Positions 1-8,581 of a stretch of 42,759 bases of DNA are shown here, one piece after another; position 1 is the first letter of the stretch, and the number at the start of each line of letters is the position of its first letter. The stretch is from an uncultured Verrucomicrobiota bacterium (GTDB taxonomy: Bacteria > Verrucomicrobiota > Verrucomicrobiia > Limisphaerales > JADLHS01), in assembly GCA_937894935.1 (NCBI GenBank), contig CALAYC010000034.1, positions 1 through 42,759 of the forward strand. Direction: 5' to 3'. Position numbers and translations under genes: made by a program. Under the pieces are notes generated by a model that was not told the origin of the DNA, made no database searches, and was given only the letters and a program-made list of their open reading frames with translations.

Positions 1-140
1 TTTTTGGCGAAGGTCGCCGTCCCGCAGGATTTGACTTCGAGATCAGGACGCGCCCGATACAGATGTTCGGCAGTCAGACTCCGCACCTTGTTCTGGGTGC
101 AGATAAACAAAACTTTCTTCTTCGGTTCTGACTCCGTCAT
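1..140 (-). CDS. Low-molecular-weight phosphotyrosine phosphatase-like protein (5' part, runs off window)
   Basis: The reverse strand from the ATG at 138-140 stays open to the window edge. The N-terminus has a short charged leader, then VLFICTQNKVRSLTAEH, which contains the CX5R phosphate-binding loop (C-TQNKV-R) right after a hydrophobic beta strand. This is the layout of low-molecular-weight protein tyrosine phosphatases and related arsenate-reductase-like folds. The glutamine- and asparagine-containing loop is typical of small predicted phosphatases annotated as protein tyrosine phosphatase in many bacteria. The general-acid Asp would lie in the missing C-terminal part, so activity cannot be judged. 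It is divergent from the nucleotidyltransferase gene at 290. Confidence 0.75.
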   Translation of the reverse strand, partial: MTESEPKKKVLFICTQNKVRSLTAEHLYRARPDLEVKSCGTATFAK

Positions 141-289
141 CGCCTTGAGCTTAATTTAAGCGACCCAACAGACCAAGTTAATTCAGGGAAACGCCCAACT
201 CTGCATTTGATAATCCTGCCCCACTGGCGTTCAATGTGGACCGCCGCAATTCAGAGCCGCGGCATGAATCGTTATTCGAAATTGAACTG

Positions 290-1186
290 ATGAAACCTAC
301 TCTTCTCGTCCTCGCCGCCGGCATGGGCAGTCGCTATGGCGGACTGAAACAAATCGATCCCGTCGGTCCCGCTGGCGAAACCATTATTGATTATTCCATT
401 TACGACGCCATGCGCGCCGGATTCGGCAAACTTGTGTTCGTCATCCGCAATGACATTGCGGCGCAGTTCAAGGAAATCGTCGGCGCACGATTCGCAAATC
501 GGATTCCGGTCGAATATGTATATCAGGAGTTGGATAAATTGCCGCCGGGCTTCAGCGTTCCGCCTGGTCGCACCAAACCGTGGGGCACGACGCAAGCCAT
601 CCTGATGGCCGAAGACGTCATTCGGGAACCATTTGCCGCCATCAATGCCGACGACTTTTATGGCGCGGATTCGTTTCAGGTCCTGTCGAAACAACTTCAA
701 TCCGGCAGCAACGATTATTCGATGGTGGGATTTGTATTGCGCAATACGCTTTCGGATTTTGGCAGCGTCGCGCGCGGTGTTTGCGAAGTGGATTCGGAGA
801 ACTATCTCAAGAGCATCATTGAACTGACCAAAATCGAAAAAGACGGCAACGGCGCGAAATACACTGACGCCAACGGCAACGGCCAAAAGCTCACCGGTGA
901 CGAACCCGTGTCCATGAACATGTGGGGCTTCCAACCGGACATTTTTCCGCACCTGCGCCGTGAATTCACCGAATTCCTCAAACTCCAGGGTCAGGCGGAA
1001 AAATCCGAGTGTTACATCCCAATGACAGTGGGTGACCTCATCCGCCAGGGTCGCGCCAAATGTCGCGTCTTGCGCTCGACCGCGTCGTGGTTCGGCGTCA
1101 CGTATCGTGAAGATCGCCCACGCGTCGTTGAGAGTATTCGCGCACTGATCAGTCAGGGGCAATATCCGGAAAAACTCTGGAGCTAA
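290..1186 (+). CDS. Sugar-phosphate nucleotidyltransferase family protein
   Basis: The 298-residue protein begins MKPTLLVLAAGMGSRYGGLKQ, the glycine-rich nucleotide-binding signature of GT-A-fold nucleotidyltransferases (LAAGxGxRxGxxKQ). Further on, AAINADDFYG supplies the metal-binding acidic residues of the NTP-transferase fold. These enzymes join a sugar phosphate to an NTP to give an activated sugar in the cytoplasm. The substrate cannot be read from the sequence. An in-frame GTG at 236 would add 18 residues that do not look like part of the fold, so I prefer the ATG at 290, although no strong ribosome-binding site is visible. It lies 116 bases upstream of sucC on the same strand. Confidence 0.85.
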   Translation: MKPTLLVLAAGMGSRYGGLKQIDPVGPAGETIIDYSIYDAMRAGFGKLVFVIRNDIAAQFKEIVGARFANRIPVEYVYQELDKLPPGFSVPPGRTKPWGTTQAILMAEDVIREPFAAINADDFYGADSFQVLSKQLQSGSNDYSMVGFVLRNTLSDFGSVARGVCEVDSENYLKSIIELTKIEKDGNGAKYTDANGNGQKLTGDEPVSMNMWGFQPDIFPHLRREFTEFLKLQGQAEKSECYIPMTVGDLIRQGRAKCRVLRSTASWFGVTYREDRPRVVESIRALISQGQYPEKLWS

Positions 1187-1302
1187 CCTCGCCCTCGGCG
1201 GCTTCCGGCGAGACTCGTTCAATCGAACTGCAAAGCGCGGCTCGGTTAAAAGATTTGATTTCTCGCAGGAAGCCGCTTTCAATAACGCCCGCTTTTTCTG
1301 AC

Positions 1303-2508
1303 ATGAACATTCACGAATATCAGGCCAAACAACTTCTTGCTCAGTATGGCGTCACCGTTCCGCCGGGTGACGTTTGCAGCACGCCCGAACAAGCCAAAGC
1401 AACTGCGGAAAAACTTTTCGCTGCCGGCAACCAACTGGTGGTCGTGAAATCGCAGATCCACGCAGGCGGGCGCGGGAAAGGCACCTTCAAGAGCGGCTTT
1501 CAAGGCGGCGTGAAGTTGTGCAAGAGCGTCGAAGAGGTTTACGAAAAAGCCAAGGCGATGCTCGGTCAGGTATTGGTCACCAAACAAACCGGACCAGACG
1601 GTCGCCTCGTGCAAAAGTTGCTCGTGGCCGCCGCGGAAGAAATTAAGAAAGAATTTTATCTCGCCGTATTGCTGGATCGCGCGAATTCCCGTCCGCTCAT
1701 CATGGCCAGCACCGAAGGCGGCATGGACATCGAGGAAGTCGCCGAAAAACATCCTGAGAAAATCATCAAGGAACACGTTGACCCGGCCGTCGGCATCATG
1801 CCGTATCAAGCGCGCAAAATTGCGTCCGCGCTCGGCCTGAAAGGCGACGCGTTCAACAGCGGCGTGAAGTTGTTGATGGGCGTTTACAAGACATGGTGGG
1901 AATGCGACGCGAGCATGGTGGAAATTAATCCGCTCTGCATCGTGGTCGGCGCGGACGGCAAGGAATCGCTTTGCGCCGTGGACGCCAAAATCGGTCTCGA
2001 CGACAACGCGCTCTATCGTCACAAGAACATTCAGGAAATGCGCGACCTTGCCGAGGAAGCACCGCTTGAAATCGAAGCCAGCAAATACGCGCTCAACTAC
2101 ATCAAGCTTGATGGCAATATCGCGTGTCTCGTCAATGGCGCAGGTCTCGCCATGGCGACGATGGACATTATCCAGCATTACGGCGGCATGCCCGCGAACT
2201 TCCTCGATGTGGGCGGTGGCGCGAGCAAAGATCAGGTAACGGCTGCATTTAAAATCATTTTACAGGACCCGAACGTGAAAGGGATTTTCGTGAACATTTT
2301 CGGCGGTATCATGGATTGCAACGTGATTGCCACTGGAATTGTTGCTGCCGTGAAGGAAACCGGTTTGAAGCTGCCATTAGTCGTGCGGCTCGAAGGCAAC
2401 AATGTTCAGGCCGGCAAGAACACTCTGGCGGAATCCGGCCTCACGCTCATCACGGGCGATACGATGGCCGATGCGGCGCAAAAGGTGGTCAAGGCCGTTG
2501 GCAAATGA
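1303..2508 (+). CDS. sucC: Succinyl-CoA ligase (ADP-forming) beta subunit
   Basis: The 401-residue protein starts MNIHEYQAKQLLAQYGV, the classic SucC N-terminus, followed by an ATP-grasp domain (KSQIHAGGRGKG near residue 45) and the C-terminal ligase domain with VNIFGGIMDCN and GNNVQAGK. It carries the nucleotide-binding half of succinyl-CoA synthetase, which interconverts succinyl-CoA and succinate with substrate-level phosphorylation in the TCA cycle. Length matches the family. An upstream in-frame start at 1255 would add 16 non-conserved residues. The partner sucD is not adjacent: it lies at 6610, with four or five unrelated genes between. Confidence 0.96.
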   Translation: MNIHEYQAKQLLAQYGVTVPPGDVCSTPEQAKATAEKLFAAGNQLVVVKSQIHAGGRGKGTFKSGFQGGVKLCKSVEEVYEKAKAMLGQVLVTKQTGPDGRLVQKLLVAAAEEIKKEFYLAVLLDRANSRPLIMASTEGGMDIEEVAEKHPEKIIKEHVDPAVGIMPYQARKIASALGLKGDAFNSGVKLLMGVYKTWWECDASMVEINPLCIVVGADGKESLCAVDAKIGLDDNALYRHKNIQEMRDLAEEAPLEIEASKYALNYIKLDGNIACLVNGAGLAMATMDIIQHYGGMPANFLDVGGGASKDQVTAAFKIILQDPNVKGIFVNIFGGIMDCNVIATGIVAAVKETGLKLPLVVRLEGNNVQAGKNTLAESGLTLITGDTMADAAQKVVKAVGK

Positions 2509-2527
2509 GTTGAGGGTTAAGGGCAAC

Positions 2528-2842
2528 ATGGCTCGGAGCGACGAAACGTTAGCGCCGGCCAAACCGGATACGCACGGTTTGGAATCCTATCGGCGTCTCA
2601 TCGAGTTGCAAAAGCAGATGATCGAGCTTTCGCAACAATACGAGCAATCCAAGCGGGAACGCGATGCGTTGCGCGAAGAAGTTGCCCGCGTCGTCGCGCG
2701 TCAAATCCGCACTCGCCGCGGAGTTCGTCACCGGTTCCGACGGACCGTCCACCGTATTTTCGGTTTTCTTCGTCCTTCAATCAGTTTCAACGCGGTTCGT
2801 CCCGCCAAATCCACTCCGGTCGCGCGTCCGACACAAATCTAA
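2528..2842 (+). CDS. Small basic coiled-coil protein of unknown function
   Basis: A 104-residue frame starts at the ATG at 2528, 19 bases after the sucC stop, with a purine-rich AAGGG just before it. Residues about 15-55 are a charged heptad-like helix (SYRRLIELQKQMIELSQQ then YEQSKRERDALREEV). The second half is very arginine-rich, with little predicted structure. I do not recognise the family. It is probably co-transcribed with sucC. The coding signal is moderate: the helical part reads like a real protein, the arginine-rich tail less so. Confidence 0.55.
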   Translation: MARSDETLAPAKPDTHGLESYRRLIELQKQMIELSQQYEQSKRERDALREEVARVVARQIRTRRGVRHRFRRTVHRIFGFLRPSISFNAVRPAKSTPVARPTQI

Positions 2843-2996
2843 TTCGCCCAGGTCTGTCCCGGGGCGTGTCCAAAATTTTGAGTCGGCGCCGTGGATGGAG
2901 ACAAACTCTGTCCTGTTTCCGCGTTTTTAGTCGTCTAAAGTTTGGCCTGTCCTCTGCTAATCCTCCCCACGACGGCAAGGAGACAGTTCAAGACGT

Positions 2997-5384
2997 ATGA
3001 AAACTCACCCCTACCTCACTCCCCTCATTGGTTCGATTCACATCAGCGCAATGCTGATGCTTGGGACCGCAAGCCATGCTTTCGCAGCTTGCGGTAACAG
3101 TTCAACTACCATCACCGCGATTCCTCATTTAGGCGGCTCGTCCTACACGATCACCGCAATGAATGCTCAAGGACAGGTCACCGGCTATTCGTCAATCGGC
3201 GATGATTCCGAAGAACACGCGTTTCTCTTTGGTTCAAGCGGATTGTTCGACCTGGGTACTTTGGGCGGACGCGGCAGTTATGCGAATGCATTGAATGATT
3301 TCGGCCAAGTCGTCGGTGAAGCGTTTCTGCCGGATGATTTCCAACCCCCGCACGCATTCTTCTACGATGGCACTTCGATGATTGATCTCGGTACGCTTGG
3401 CGGATCATTCAGCACTGCGGTCGCCATCAACAACGCTGGCCAGGTCACAGGTAAAATCCTGACTGCCGGAAGCACTGAAGAAGCTTTTCTTTATCACAAC
3501 GGCTCAATGGACTTCATCGGTCATCTCGGCGGCTTCTACAGTCGCGCGGCAGACATCAATGAATCCGGCGTCATTGTCGGCAACTCCCTCACGACTGCGT
3601 TTGATCAACATGCCTTTCTTTATTCCGAAGGAACGATGTTGGATCTGGGCGATCTCGGCAGCGGCTACAGCGATGCGTTTGCCGTGAATGAACAGAACGT
3701 CGTGGTTGGCGAATCCTATACCGCCAGCGGCGAATTACACGGGTTCGTTTATGCGGACGGAGTGATGAATGACATCGGCACGCTCGGCGGAAACTATTCG
3801 ACCGCTTACGCGCTGAACAACGCCGGTCAGGTCATCGGTGTTTCGACCACCAGCGACGGCGCTTACCAAGGTTTCATCTATAGAGGCGGTGTTATGAACC
3901 CGTTGGGAACTCTGGGTGGCTGGTCCAGCTATCCGTACGGAATCAACAATCTCGGTCAAATCGTCGGCGAAGCTGAAAATGCTGATGGTGCTTTGCGCGC
4001 TTTTCTCTGGCAGGACGGCGTGATGACTGATTTGAACAGTCTTTTGCCTGAGGACTCCGGTTGGATTCTGGAAAGTGCGCGTTTCATCAACGACGCGGAA
4101 CGAATCGTCGGTCTTGGCACATTCAATGGTCAAGAACTCTGGTTTATCCTCGATCTCGCCGCCGGCGAAAATAATCCGCCGGTTGCCGTCGCTTCGGTCG
4201 ATCAATCCTCCGGTTGTTCGGGCATCGTCACGCTGGACGGCTCGGATTCCGGCGATCCTGACGGCGATCCTCTCACCTACGCGTGGACAATCAACGGCGT
4301 ATTGCTCGGCACAAACGCGACGCTAACAACGACTGTTACATCGAACAGCACGATCACGCTCACTGTTACCGACGTTTGCGGTGCGTTCGCGCAAACCACA
4401 GTTTCCGTCAGCGCTGGCGACAATATTCCTCCAACCATCAATTGCCCCGGCAATGTTGTTCCCGTCGGAGCGAATAATTGCGAAGCGCGCATTCCCGACC
4501 TCCGCAAACAGATCACGGTCAGCGACAATTGCACGCCCGCAGACAAACTGATCATCCAGCAATCCCCTGCTCCCGGAACATGGCTTGGCGCTGGCCAACA
4601 CGAAATCGTCGTCACCGTGACCGACGCGGCAGGAAATTCCACCACTTGCAGTAGCACCATCACGATTGGCGACAGTCAGCCGCCAGTGTTTGTCTGCCTG
4701 CCCAAACCGGTCACGGTTTCCACTGGCCGCGATTGTTCCGCAGTTGTTCCGAATCTGACGCGCCACATTGTCGGACGCGACAATTGCACTCCGGCGAAGC
4801 AACTCGTGATTACGCAATCTCCCGCCGCTGGAACTGTGATTGAGAAAGGCGAACACGTTGTCCTGCTTACCATCACGGACAAAGCCGGCAACAGCACCAC
4901 CAAGAGCGTGAAACTTCGCGTGAAGGATCTGCAAGCACCGAAGATTCATTCGGTGACTGCCACGCCCAATGTTCTTACGGCAAATGGAAAAACTGTTTCC
5001 GTCAAAGTATCAGTCAACGCCACCGACAACTGCGATTCGAATCCAAAATCACGAATCGTTAAAGTTCTGTGCGATGAAAACACATCTCGTGGCGATATTA
5101 AAATTACTGGTCCGCTAACGGTTGAACTCGCTGCCACGGCCAGCAGCAAAGGAAATGGGCGCATCTATACGCTCGTCGTTGTTTGCGAAGATGCTTCCGG
5201 CAATAAATCACAAAAACTGGTCAACGTTCATGTGCCTAAGTCGAAGAACGACAAACCAAAGAATGCCCCACCGAAGCATGACAAACCGAAGGGCGACAAA
5301 AACGACAAGCCGAAAAACGACAAACATGACAAGCATGATAAGTCGAAGAACGATTCATCGAAAAACGATCGGCCGCGTAAGTAA
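2997..5384 (+). CDS. Secreted HAF-repeat / HYR-domain protein with lysine-aspartate tail
   Basis: The 795-residue protein has a signal peptide (about residues 1-30, ending SHAFA). Six to seven repeats of about 45-50 residues follow, built on DLGTLGG...AxAINNxGQVVGE (residues about 40-350), which match the extracellular HAF repeat. Next is a PKD-like segment opening NNPPVAVASVDQSSGCSG (about 390-475). Two cysteine-containing HYR-type Ig modules come after it (about 475-645; each with DNCTPA and TDxAGNSTT), then a third Ig-like module. The last 45 residues are a Lys/Asp/Asn-rich repetitive tail. It is probably exported to the cell surface or outside. No catalytic domain is seen. AAGGAG lies 14 bases before the ATG, rather far for a ribosome-binding site. 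A strong terminator follows the gene. Confidence 0.88.
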   Translation: MKTHPYLTPLIGSIHISAMLMLGTASHAFAACGNSSTTITAIPHLGGSSYTITAMNAQGQVTGYSSIGDDSEEHAFLFGSSGLFDLGTLGGRGSYANALNDFGQVVGEAFLPDDFQPPHAFFYDGTSMIDLGTLGGSFSTAVAINNAGQVTGKILTAGSTEEAFLYHNGSMDFIGHLGGFYSRAADINESGVIVGNSLTTAFDQHAFLYSEGTMLDLGDLGSGYSDAFAVNEQNVVVGESYTASGELHGFVYADGVMNDIGTLGGNYSTAYALNNAGQVIGVSTTSDGAYQGFIYRGGVMNPLGTLGGWSSYPYGINNLGQIVGEAENADGALRAFLWQDGVMTDLNSLLPEDSGWILESARFINDAERIVGLGTFNGQELWFILDLAAGENNPPVAVASVDQSSGCSGIVTLDGSDSGDPDGDPLTYAWTINGVLLGTNATLTTTVTSNSTITLTVTDVCGAFAQTTVSVSAGDNIPPTINCPGNVVPVGANNCEARIPDLRKQITVSDNCTPADKLIIQQSPAPGTWLGAGQHEIVVTVTDAAGNSTTCSSTITIGDSQPPVFVCLPKPVTVSTGRDCSAVVPNLTRHIVGRDNCTPAKQLVITQSPAAGTVIEKGEHVVLLTITDKAGNSTTKSVKLRVKDLQAPKIHSVTATPNVLTANGKTVSVKVSVNATDNCDSNPKSRIVKVLCDENTSRGDIKITGPLTVELAATASSKGNGRIYTLVVVCEDASGNKSQKLVNVHVPKSKNDKPKNAPPKHDKPKGDKNDKPKNDKHDKHDKSKNDSSKNDRPRK

Positions 5385-5405
5385 TTAAGTCCTCGCAGCC
5401 ATCCA

Positions 5406-5447
5406 CCGCCCTCGACTTCCTTCTTGGTCGAGGGCGGTTTTATTTTG
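5406..5447 (+). terminator. Rho-independent terminator after the HAF/HYR gene
   Basis: A perfect 11-bp GC-rich stem (CCGCCCTCGAC at 5406-5416 pairing with GTCGAGGGCGG at 5427-5437) with a 10-base loop is followed by a T-rich run, TTTTATTTTG. It starts about 20 bases after the HAF/HYR stop codon and would isolate that gene from the VOC gene downstream. Confidence 0.9.
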
Positions 5448-5531
5448 TCCATTTATTGCTGCGACCCCGGTCAGACGCGCGGAAAAGTATTGAGTTTCCC
5501 GGTCATAAAATCTAAACACTCCATCCCGGTT

Positions 5532-5906
5532 ATGCTCAAGATTACCGAAATCGCCTTTAGCTGCTATCCAGTCAACGACATGGCACGAGCGCGGGAGTTT
5601 TACGAGGAAGTTCTCGGGTTGAAGCCGACCGCACTTTTCGGTGAACCCGGCGGGATGCAGTGGACTGAGTATGACATTGCCAGTGGCACGTTAGCGATTG
5701 GGGCGGGAGCGCCCGATTGGCATCCACGCAGCGACGGCTGTTCCGTGGGGCTTGAGGTGGAAGATTTCGACCAGGCCATCGCTCATCTGAAGGCGCAAGG
5801 CGTGAAGTTTAGGATGGAACCGTTCCCGACGCCCGTCTGTCGGATGGCGATGATTTCCGATCCTGACGGTAACACAATTTGCATTCACAAACGGCACGCG
5901 AAGTGA
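5532..5906 (+). CDS. VOC (glyoxalase/bleomycin-resistance) family protein
   Basis: The 124-residue protein begins MLKITEIAFSCYPVNDMARA and then REFYEEVLGLKP, the standard opening of a vicinal-oxygen-chelate domain. It ends with ISDPDGNTICIHKR, the usual closing strand and metal-ligand region. These small cytoplasmic proteins bind a metal ion and act as lyases, isomerases, dioxygenases or binding proteins; the substrate is unknown here. The open frame extends upstream to 5424, but that part overlaps the terminator and has no family resemblance, so the ATG at 5532 is chosen. The next small gene starts 8 bases downstream. Confidence 0.87.
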   Translation: MLKITEIAFSCYPVNDMARAREFYEEVLGLKPTALFGEPGGMQWTEYDIASGTLAIGAGAPDWHPRSDGCSVGLEVEDFDQAIAHLKAQGVKFRMEPFPTPVCRMAMISDPDGNTICIHKRHAK

Positions 5907-5913
5907 AGCTGTC

Positions 5914-6120
5914 ATGCCGGAACAAACCGCCAAAGCCGCTTGCGAATTGAGGCAATCCGGCCCGGAGTATCTAGCCGGGAGAGAAATCGAATCGCCTTCG
6001 ATGCTGGATGACGCTCTATCCATGACTCCGTGGGAGAGGATTCAGGCGAACGACGACATGATGAATTTTGGCGCGATGTTGCGCACCGCGATGGAGAAGC
6101 GAAATGCAAAACCTCGCTGA
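5914..6120 (+). CDS. Small hypothetical protein upstream of nucleotidyltransferase
   Basis: This is a 68-residue frame with no recognised domain. Its C-terminal half (MTPWERIQANDDMMNFGAML) is helical and charged. The end of the frame overlaps an ATG at 6104 that opens the probable N-terminus of the next protein. A short first gene overlapping a nucleotidyltransferase gene resembles two-gene toxin-antitoxin arrangements. No DNA-binding motif is visible, so an antitoxin role is inference only. Confidence 0.5.
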   Translation: MPEQTAKAACELRQSGPEYLAGREIESPSMLDDALSMTPWERIQANDDMMNFGAMLRTAMEKRNAKPR

Positions 6121-6581
6121 ACTGACGAAACGGCTGATCAATGCGCGTGGAGTTTGTGCTGGTCGGCGGTTTTGCAGCGATAGCGCATGGCGTTCTGCGG
6201 GGCACACGCGACGTGGATGTTTGTTGCCGGTTTTCGGAAGAGAATCTCATGCGGATTCAGAAGGCGCTGGCGGATTTGCATCCAGTGCATAATCCGAGAA
6301 GGGATTTGCCGCTGGAATTGACGCCTGAGTTGTGCGCCAGTTTGAAGAATTTGTATTTGAAGACGGACTTGGGCATCCTTGATTGCCTTAGTGAAATCAA
6401 GGCCGTGGGCGGTTACGATGAGGTGTTGAGACAATCCGTGGAACTGGATTTACCCATCGGCAAGTGCCGCGTGATTGACATTGACGCGTTGATCGCCGCG
6501 AAAGAAGCGATGGATCGTGACCATGACCGCGTCACCGTGAAAGAATTGAAAGAAATTAAAAAGCGACAGCAGCAAAGTTGA
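6104..6581 (+). pseudogene. AbiEii-like nucleotidyltransferase, probable frameshift near the N-terminus
   Basis: The frame from 6141 encodes MRVEFVLVGGFAAIAHGVLR followed by GTRDVDVCC, the nucleotidyltransferase fold motif GG-x-A-x-H-G with the downstream D-x-D. It continues to residue 146 with IDIDALIAAKEAMDRDHD. Family members usually have about 12-15 more residues before this point. These are found in the neighbouring frame from the ATG at 6104 (MQNLAELTKRLINARGV). That frame joins the main one if a single base is removed between 6120 and 6150. The gene is therefore either a one-base frameshift or starts, unusually short, at 6141. The active site is retained in the main frame. Confidence 0.65.
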
Positions 6582-6609
6582 TTCGTAAATCTGAAATCGT
6601 AAATTTGAC

Positions 6610-7509
6610 ATGGCCATTCTTGTTCAACCCAACACCAAAGTTCTCATCCAAGGCATCACCGGCAGCTTCGGCGCGCGGCATGCCCAACTCTCCATTGATT
6701 ACGGTTCGCAAGTCGTCGCCGGTGTCACCCCCGGCAAAGGCGGCCAGATCTTCGAACACAACGGCAAACGTGTGCCAATCTTCGACACCGTCGCCGAAGC
6801 CGTAAAACAAACCGGTGCGACCGCCAGTGCCGTTTTCGTTCCCCCGCCCTTCGCAGGTGACGCCATTCTCGAAGGCGTGGACGCCGGACTCGATCTCGTC
6901 GTCGCCATCACCGAAGGCATTCCGGTCAACGACATGATCAAGGTCAAACGCGCGATGGAAGGAAAGAAGACGCGCCTCATCGGACCGAATTGCCCCGGCA
7001 TCGTTACGCCCGGCGAAGGTAAAGATTCTTACGGCGGTTGCCGCATCGGCATTTCGCCCGGTTACATTCACAAGAAAGGCAACATCGGCGTCGTCTCGCG
7101 CTCCGGCACCTTGACCTACGAAGCGGTGTGGCAGCTCACGTCGCGCGGCGTCGGTCAATCCACCTGCGTCGGTATCGGCGGCGACCCCGTAAACGGCACT
7201 TCGCACCTCGATGTTATCAAGCTGTTCAATGACGATCCGGAAACCCACGGCATCATCATGATCGGCGAAATCGGCGGCAGCGCTGAAGAAGAAGCCGCTG
7301 AATGGATCGCAAAGAATTGCAAAAAACCCGTCGCTGGATTCATCGCGGGAACCACCGCACCGCCCGGACGTCGCATGGGCCACGCCGGGGCTATTGTCAG
7401 CGGCGGTAAAGGCACTGCCGAAGCCAAGATTGCCGCGTTTAAAGCTGCGGGCATCGGCGTCGCAACCACCCCCAGCGACATGGCAGATACGTTGTTAAAG
7501 ATGATGTAA
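6610..7509 (+). CDS. sucD: Succinyl-CoA ligase alpha subunit
   Basis: The 299-residue protein starts MAILVQPNTKVLIQGITG, a SucD-type CoA-binding Rossmann domain. It contains GPNCPGIVTPGE, and GHAGAIVSGGKG carries the phosphohistidine. It is the CoA-binding, transiently phosphorylated half of succinyl-CoA synthetase and must pair with SucC encoded at 1303. Length is normal. The 28 bases separating it from the upstream nucleotidyltransferase contain no obvious promoter. How its level is matched to SucC with several genes and one strong terminator between them is not clear from the sequence. Confidence 0.96.
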   Translation: MAILVQPNTKVLIQGITGSFGARHAQLSIDYGSQVVAGVTPGKGGQIFEHNGKRVPIFDTVAEAVKQTGATASAVFVPPPFAGDAILEGVDAGLDLVVAITEGIPVNDMIKVKRAMEGKKTRLIGPNCPGIVTPGEGKDSYGGCRIGISPGYIHKKGNIGVVSRSGTLTYEAVWQLTSRGVGQSTCVGIGGDPVNGTSHLDVIKLFNDDPETHGIIMIGEIGGSAEEEAAEWIAKNCKKPVAGFIAGTTAPPGRRMGHAGAIVSGGKGTAEAKIAAFKAAGIGVATTPSDMADTLLKMM

Positions 7510-7510
7510 A

Positions 7511-7592
7511 TGAGAGTGCCAGGTGCGAGCTGTCAGGTATTAAGTTTGCCGCACATGACACCTGGCACTGCGCACCAGCCCCTTCACTCTCA
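7511..7592 (+). repeat. Nested inverted repeats containing CAGGTG/CAGGTAT units between sucD and yggT-like gene
   Basis: AGTGCCAGGTG at 7515-7525 is the exact reverse complement of CACCTGGCACT at 7559-7569. The overlapping TGAGAGTG at 7511-7518 is the exact complement of CACTCTCA at 7585-7592, whose last base is the A of the next start codon. The two pairings share AGTG and exclude each other. The interior TGTCAGGTATTA resembles the TCAGGTGTCAGGTATCAG units inside the luxE-like gene. Confidence 0.6.
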
Positions 7593-8506
7593 TGGCCCTG
7601 CTCGATTTCATCCTGAATCTGGTCGGGCTGCTGCTGTGGTTCAATTGGCGCGCGGCTCGTTTTGATCCATTATCGCAATTCACGCCCGCCACCCTCGCGG
7701 GTACGTTGCGACGCGCTGAAAAAAGTCGCCTGTCGCGTTGGCATTTGCCGTTTGGATTGCTGGCGTTACTCCTGTTGCGCGTGCCGATTTACATCTTATT
7801 CGGCCGACAACTCAACTGGGTCGGCAGTGTGGACGTGGGCGTCATCTCGCTCTTTTTCAAAGCTAATGCGCCTTCGTACATTCCCATGTTGCTGTATTCG
7901 TTCTACAGCTTCGGCGTGGCGCTGACGGTTTTTCTGCTCTGGATTTTATTTCTCTCCATTCTCAAATCAGGCGCATCGGAAAACGATTCGCTGCGCCAGA
8001 TCCTTCGATTGCATCTGGGCTGGTTTGAAAGTTCGCCAACCATCCTGAAACTGTTGCTGCCATTCATCGGCGTGAGTCTGCTGTGGTATGCCGCGAGTTG
8101 GCCGTTGACCTATTGGGAAATTCTGCCGGCGCCAACGACTACGTGGCAACGGATACAACATGCGTTACTCGTCGGTGCGGGCAGTTATCTTGCCTGGAAA
8201 CCGTTGATTATCGGCCTGCTCGCGCTCTACTTCGTCAACTGCTACGTCTATTTCGGCCGACATCCGTTCTGGCAACATCTCAATGTCCTTGGGAAACATC
8301 TCCTTGCTCCACTGCGCTTCCTGCCTTTGCGACTGGGGAAAATTGATTTTGCACCGCTGGTCGGAATCGCTCTGGTGCTACTGTTGGCGGTGGTAATTGA
8401 ACACGGCGTTGCGCTGCCGGGGGGAAAGGATGAAAACGGGCGCCCCAAACCGCGCCGGTTTGAAATCCCCGGATTGATTGATTTGTATCGGCAGACGTCC
8501 GGTTAA
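7592..8506 (+). CDS. YggT-like integral membrane protein
   Basis: The 304-residue protein has about five or six hydrophobic segments (around residues 3-18, 52-68, 95-122, 150-170, 190-216 and 250-265). Its second half holds YVYFGRHPFWQHLNVLGK and later PLRFLPLRLGKIDFAP followed by LVGIALVLL. This loop plus closing helix resembles the YggT motif, in which a proline-rich loop and a (K/S)ID(F/L)(A/S)P box precede the last helix. YggT proteins are small inner-membrane proteins of poorly known role. This protein is longer and may contain two YggT-like units. The family call is moderate. There is no Shine-Dalgarno sequence; the start codon overlaps an inverted repeat. Confidence 0.7.
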   Translation: MALLDFILNLVGLLLWFNWRAARFDPLSQFTPATLAGTLRRAEKSRLSRWHLPFGLLALLLLRVPIYILFGRQLNWVGSVDVGVISLFFKANAPSYIPMLLYSFYSFGVALTVFLLWILFLSILKSGASENDSLRQILRLHLGWFESSPTILKLLLPFIGVSLLWYAASWPLTYWEILPAPTTTWQRIQHALLVGAGSYLAWKPLIIGLLALYFVNCYVYFGRHPFWQHLNVLGKHLLAPLRFLPLRLGKIDFAPLVGIALVLLLAVVIEHGVALPGGKDENGRPKPRRFEIPGLIDLYRQTSG

Positions 8507-8581
8507 ATTCGTTCCGAAGAAAACCGTCACCGTTTCGCTTTCACACCTTTGCGGCGACGAAGAAATTCCAACGTTTAAGTA

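Noticed and set aside
272..1282. 336-residue minus-strand open frame
   Set aside because: Exact antisense of the nucleotidyltransferase gene; no family resemblance, and its composition is that of a shadow frame.
6556..7383. 275-residue minus-strand open frame
   Set aside because: Antisense of sucD; shadow produced by strong codon bias.
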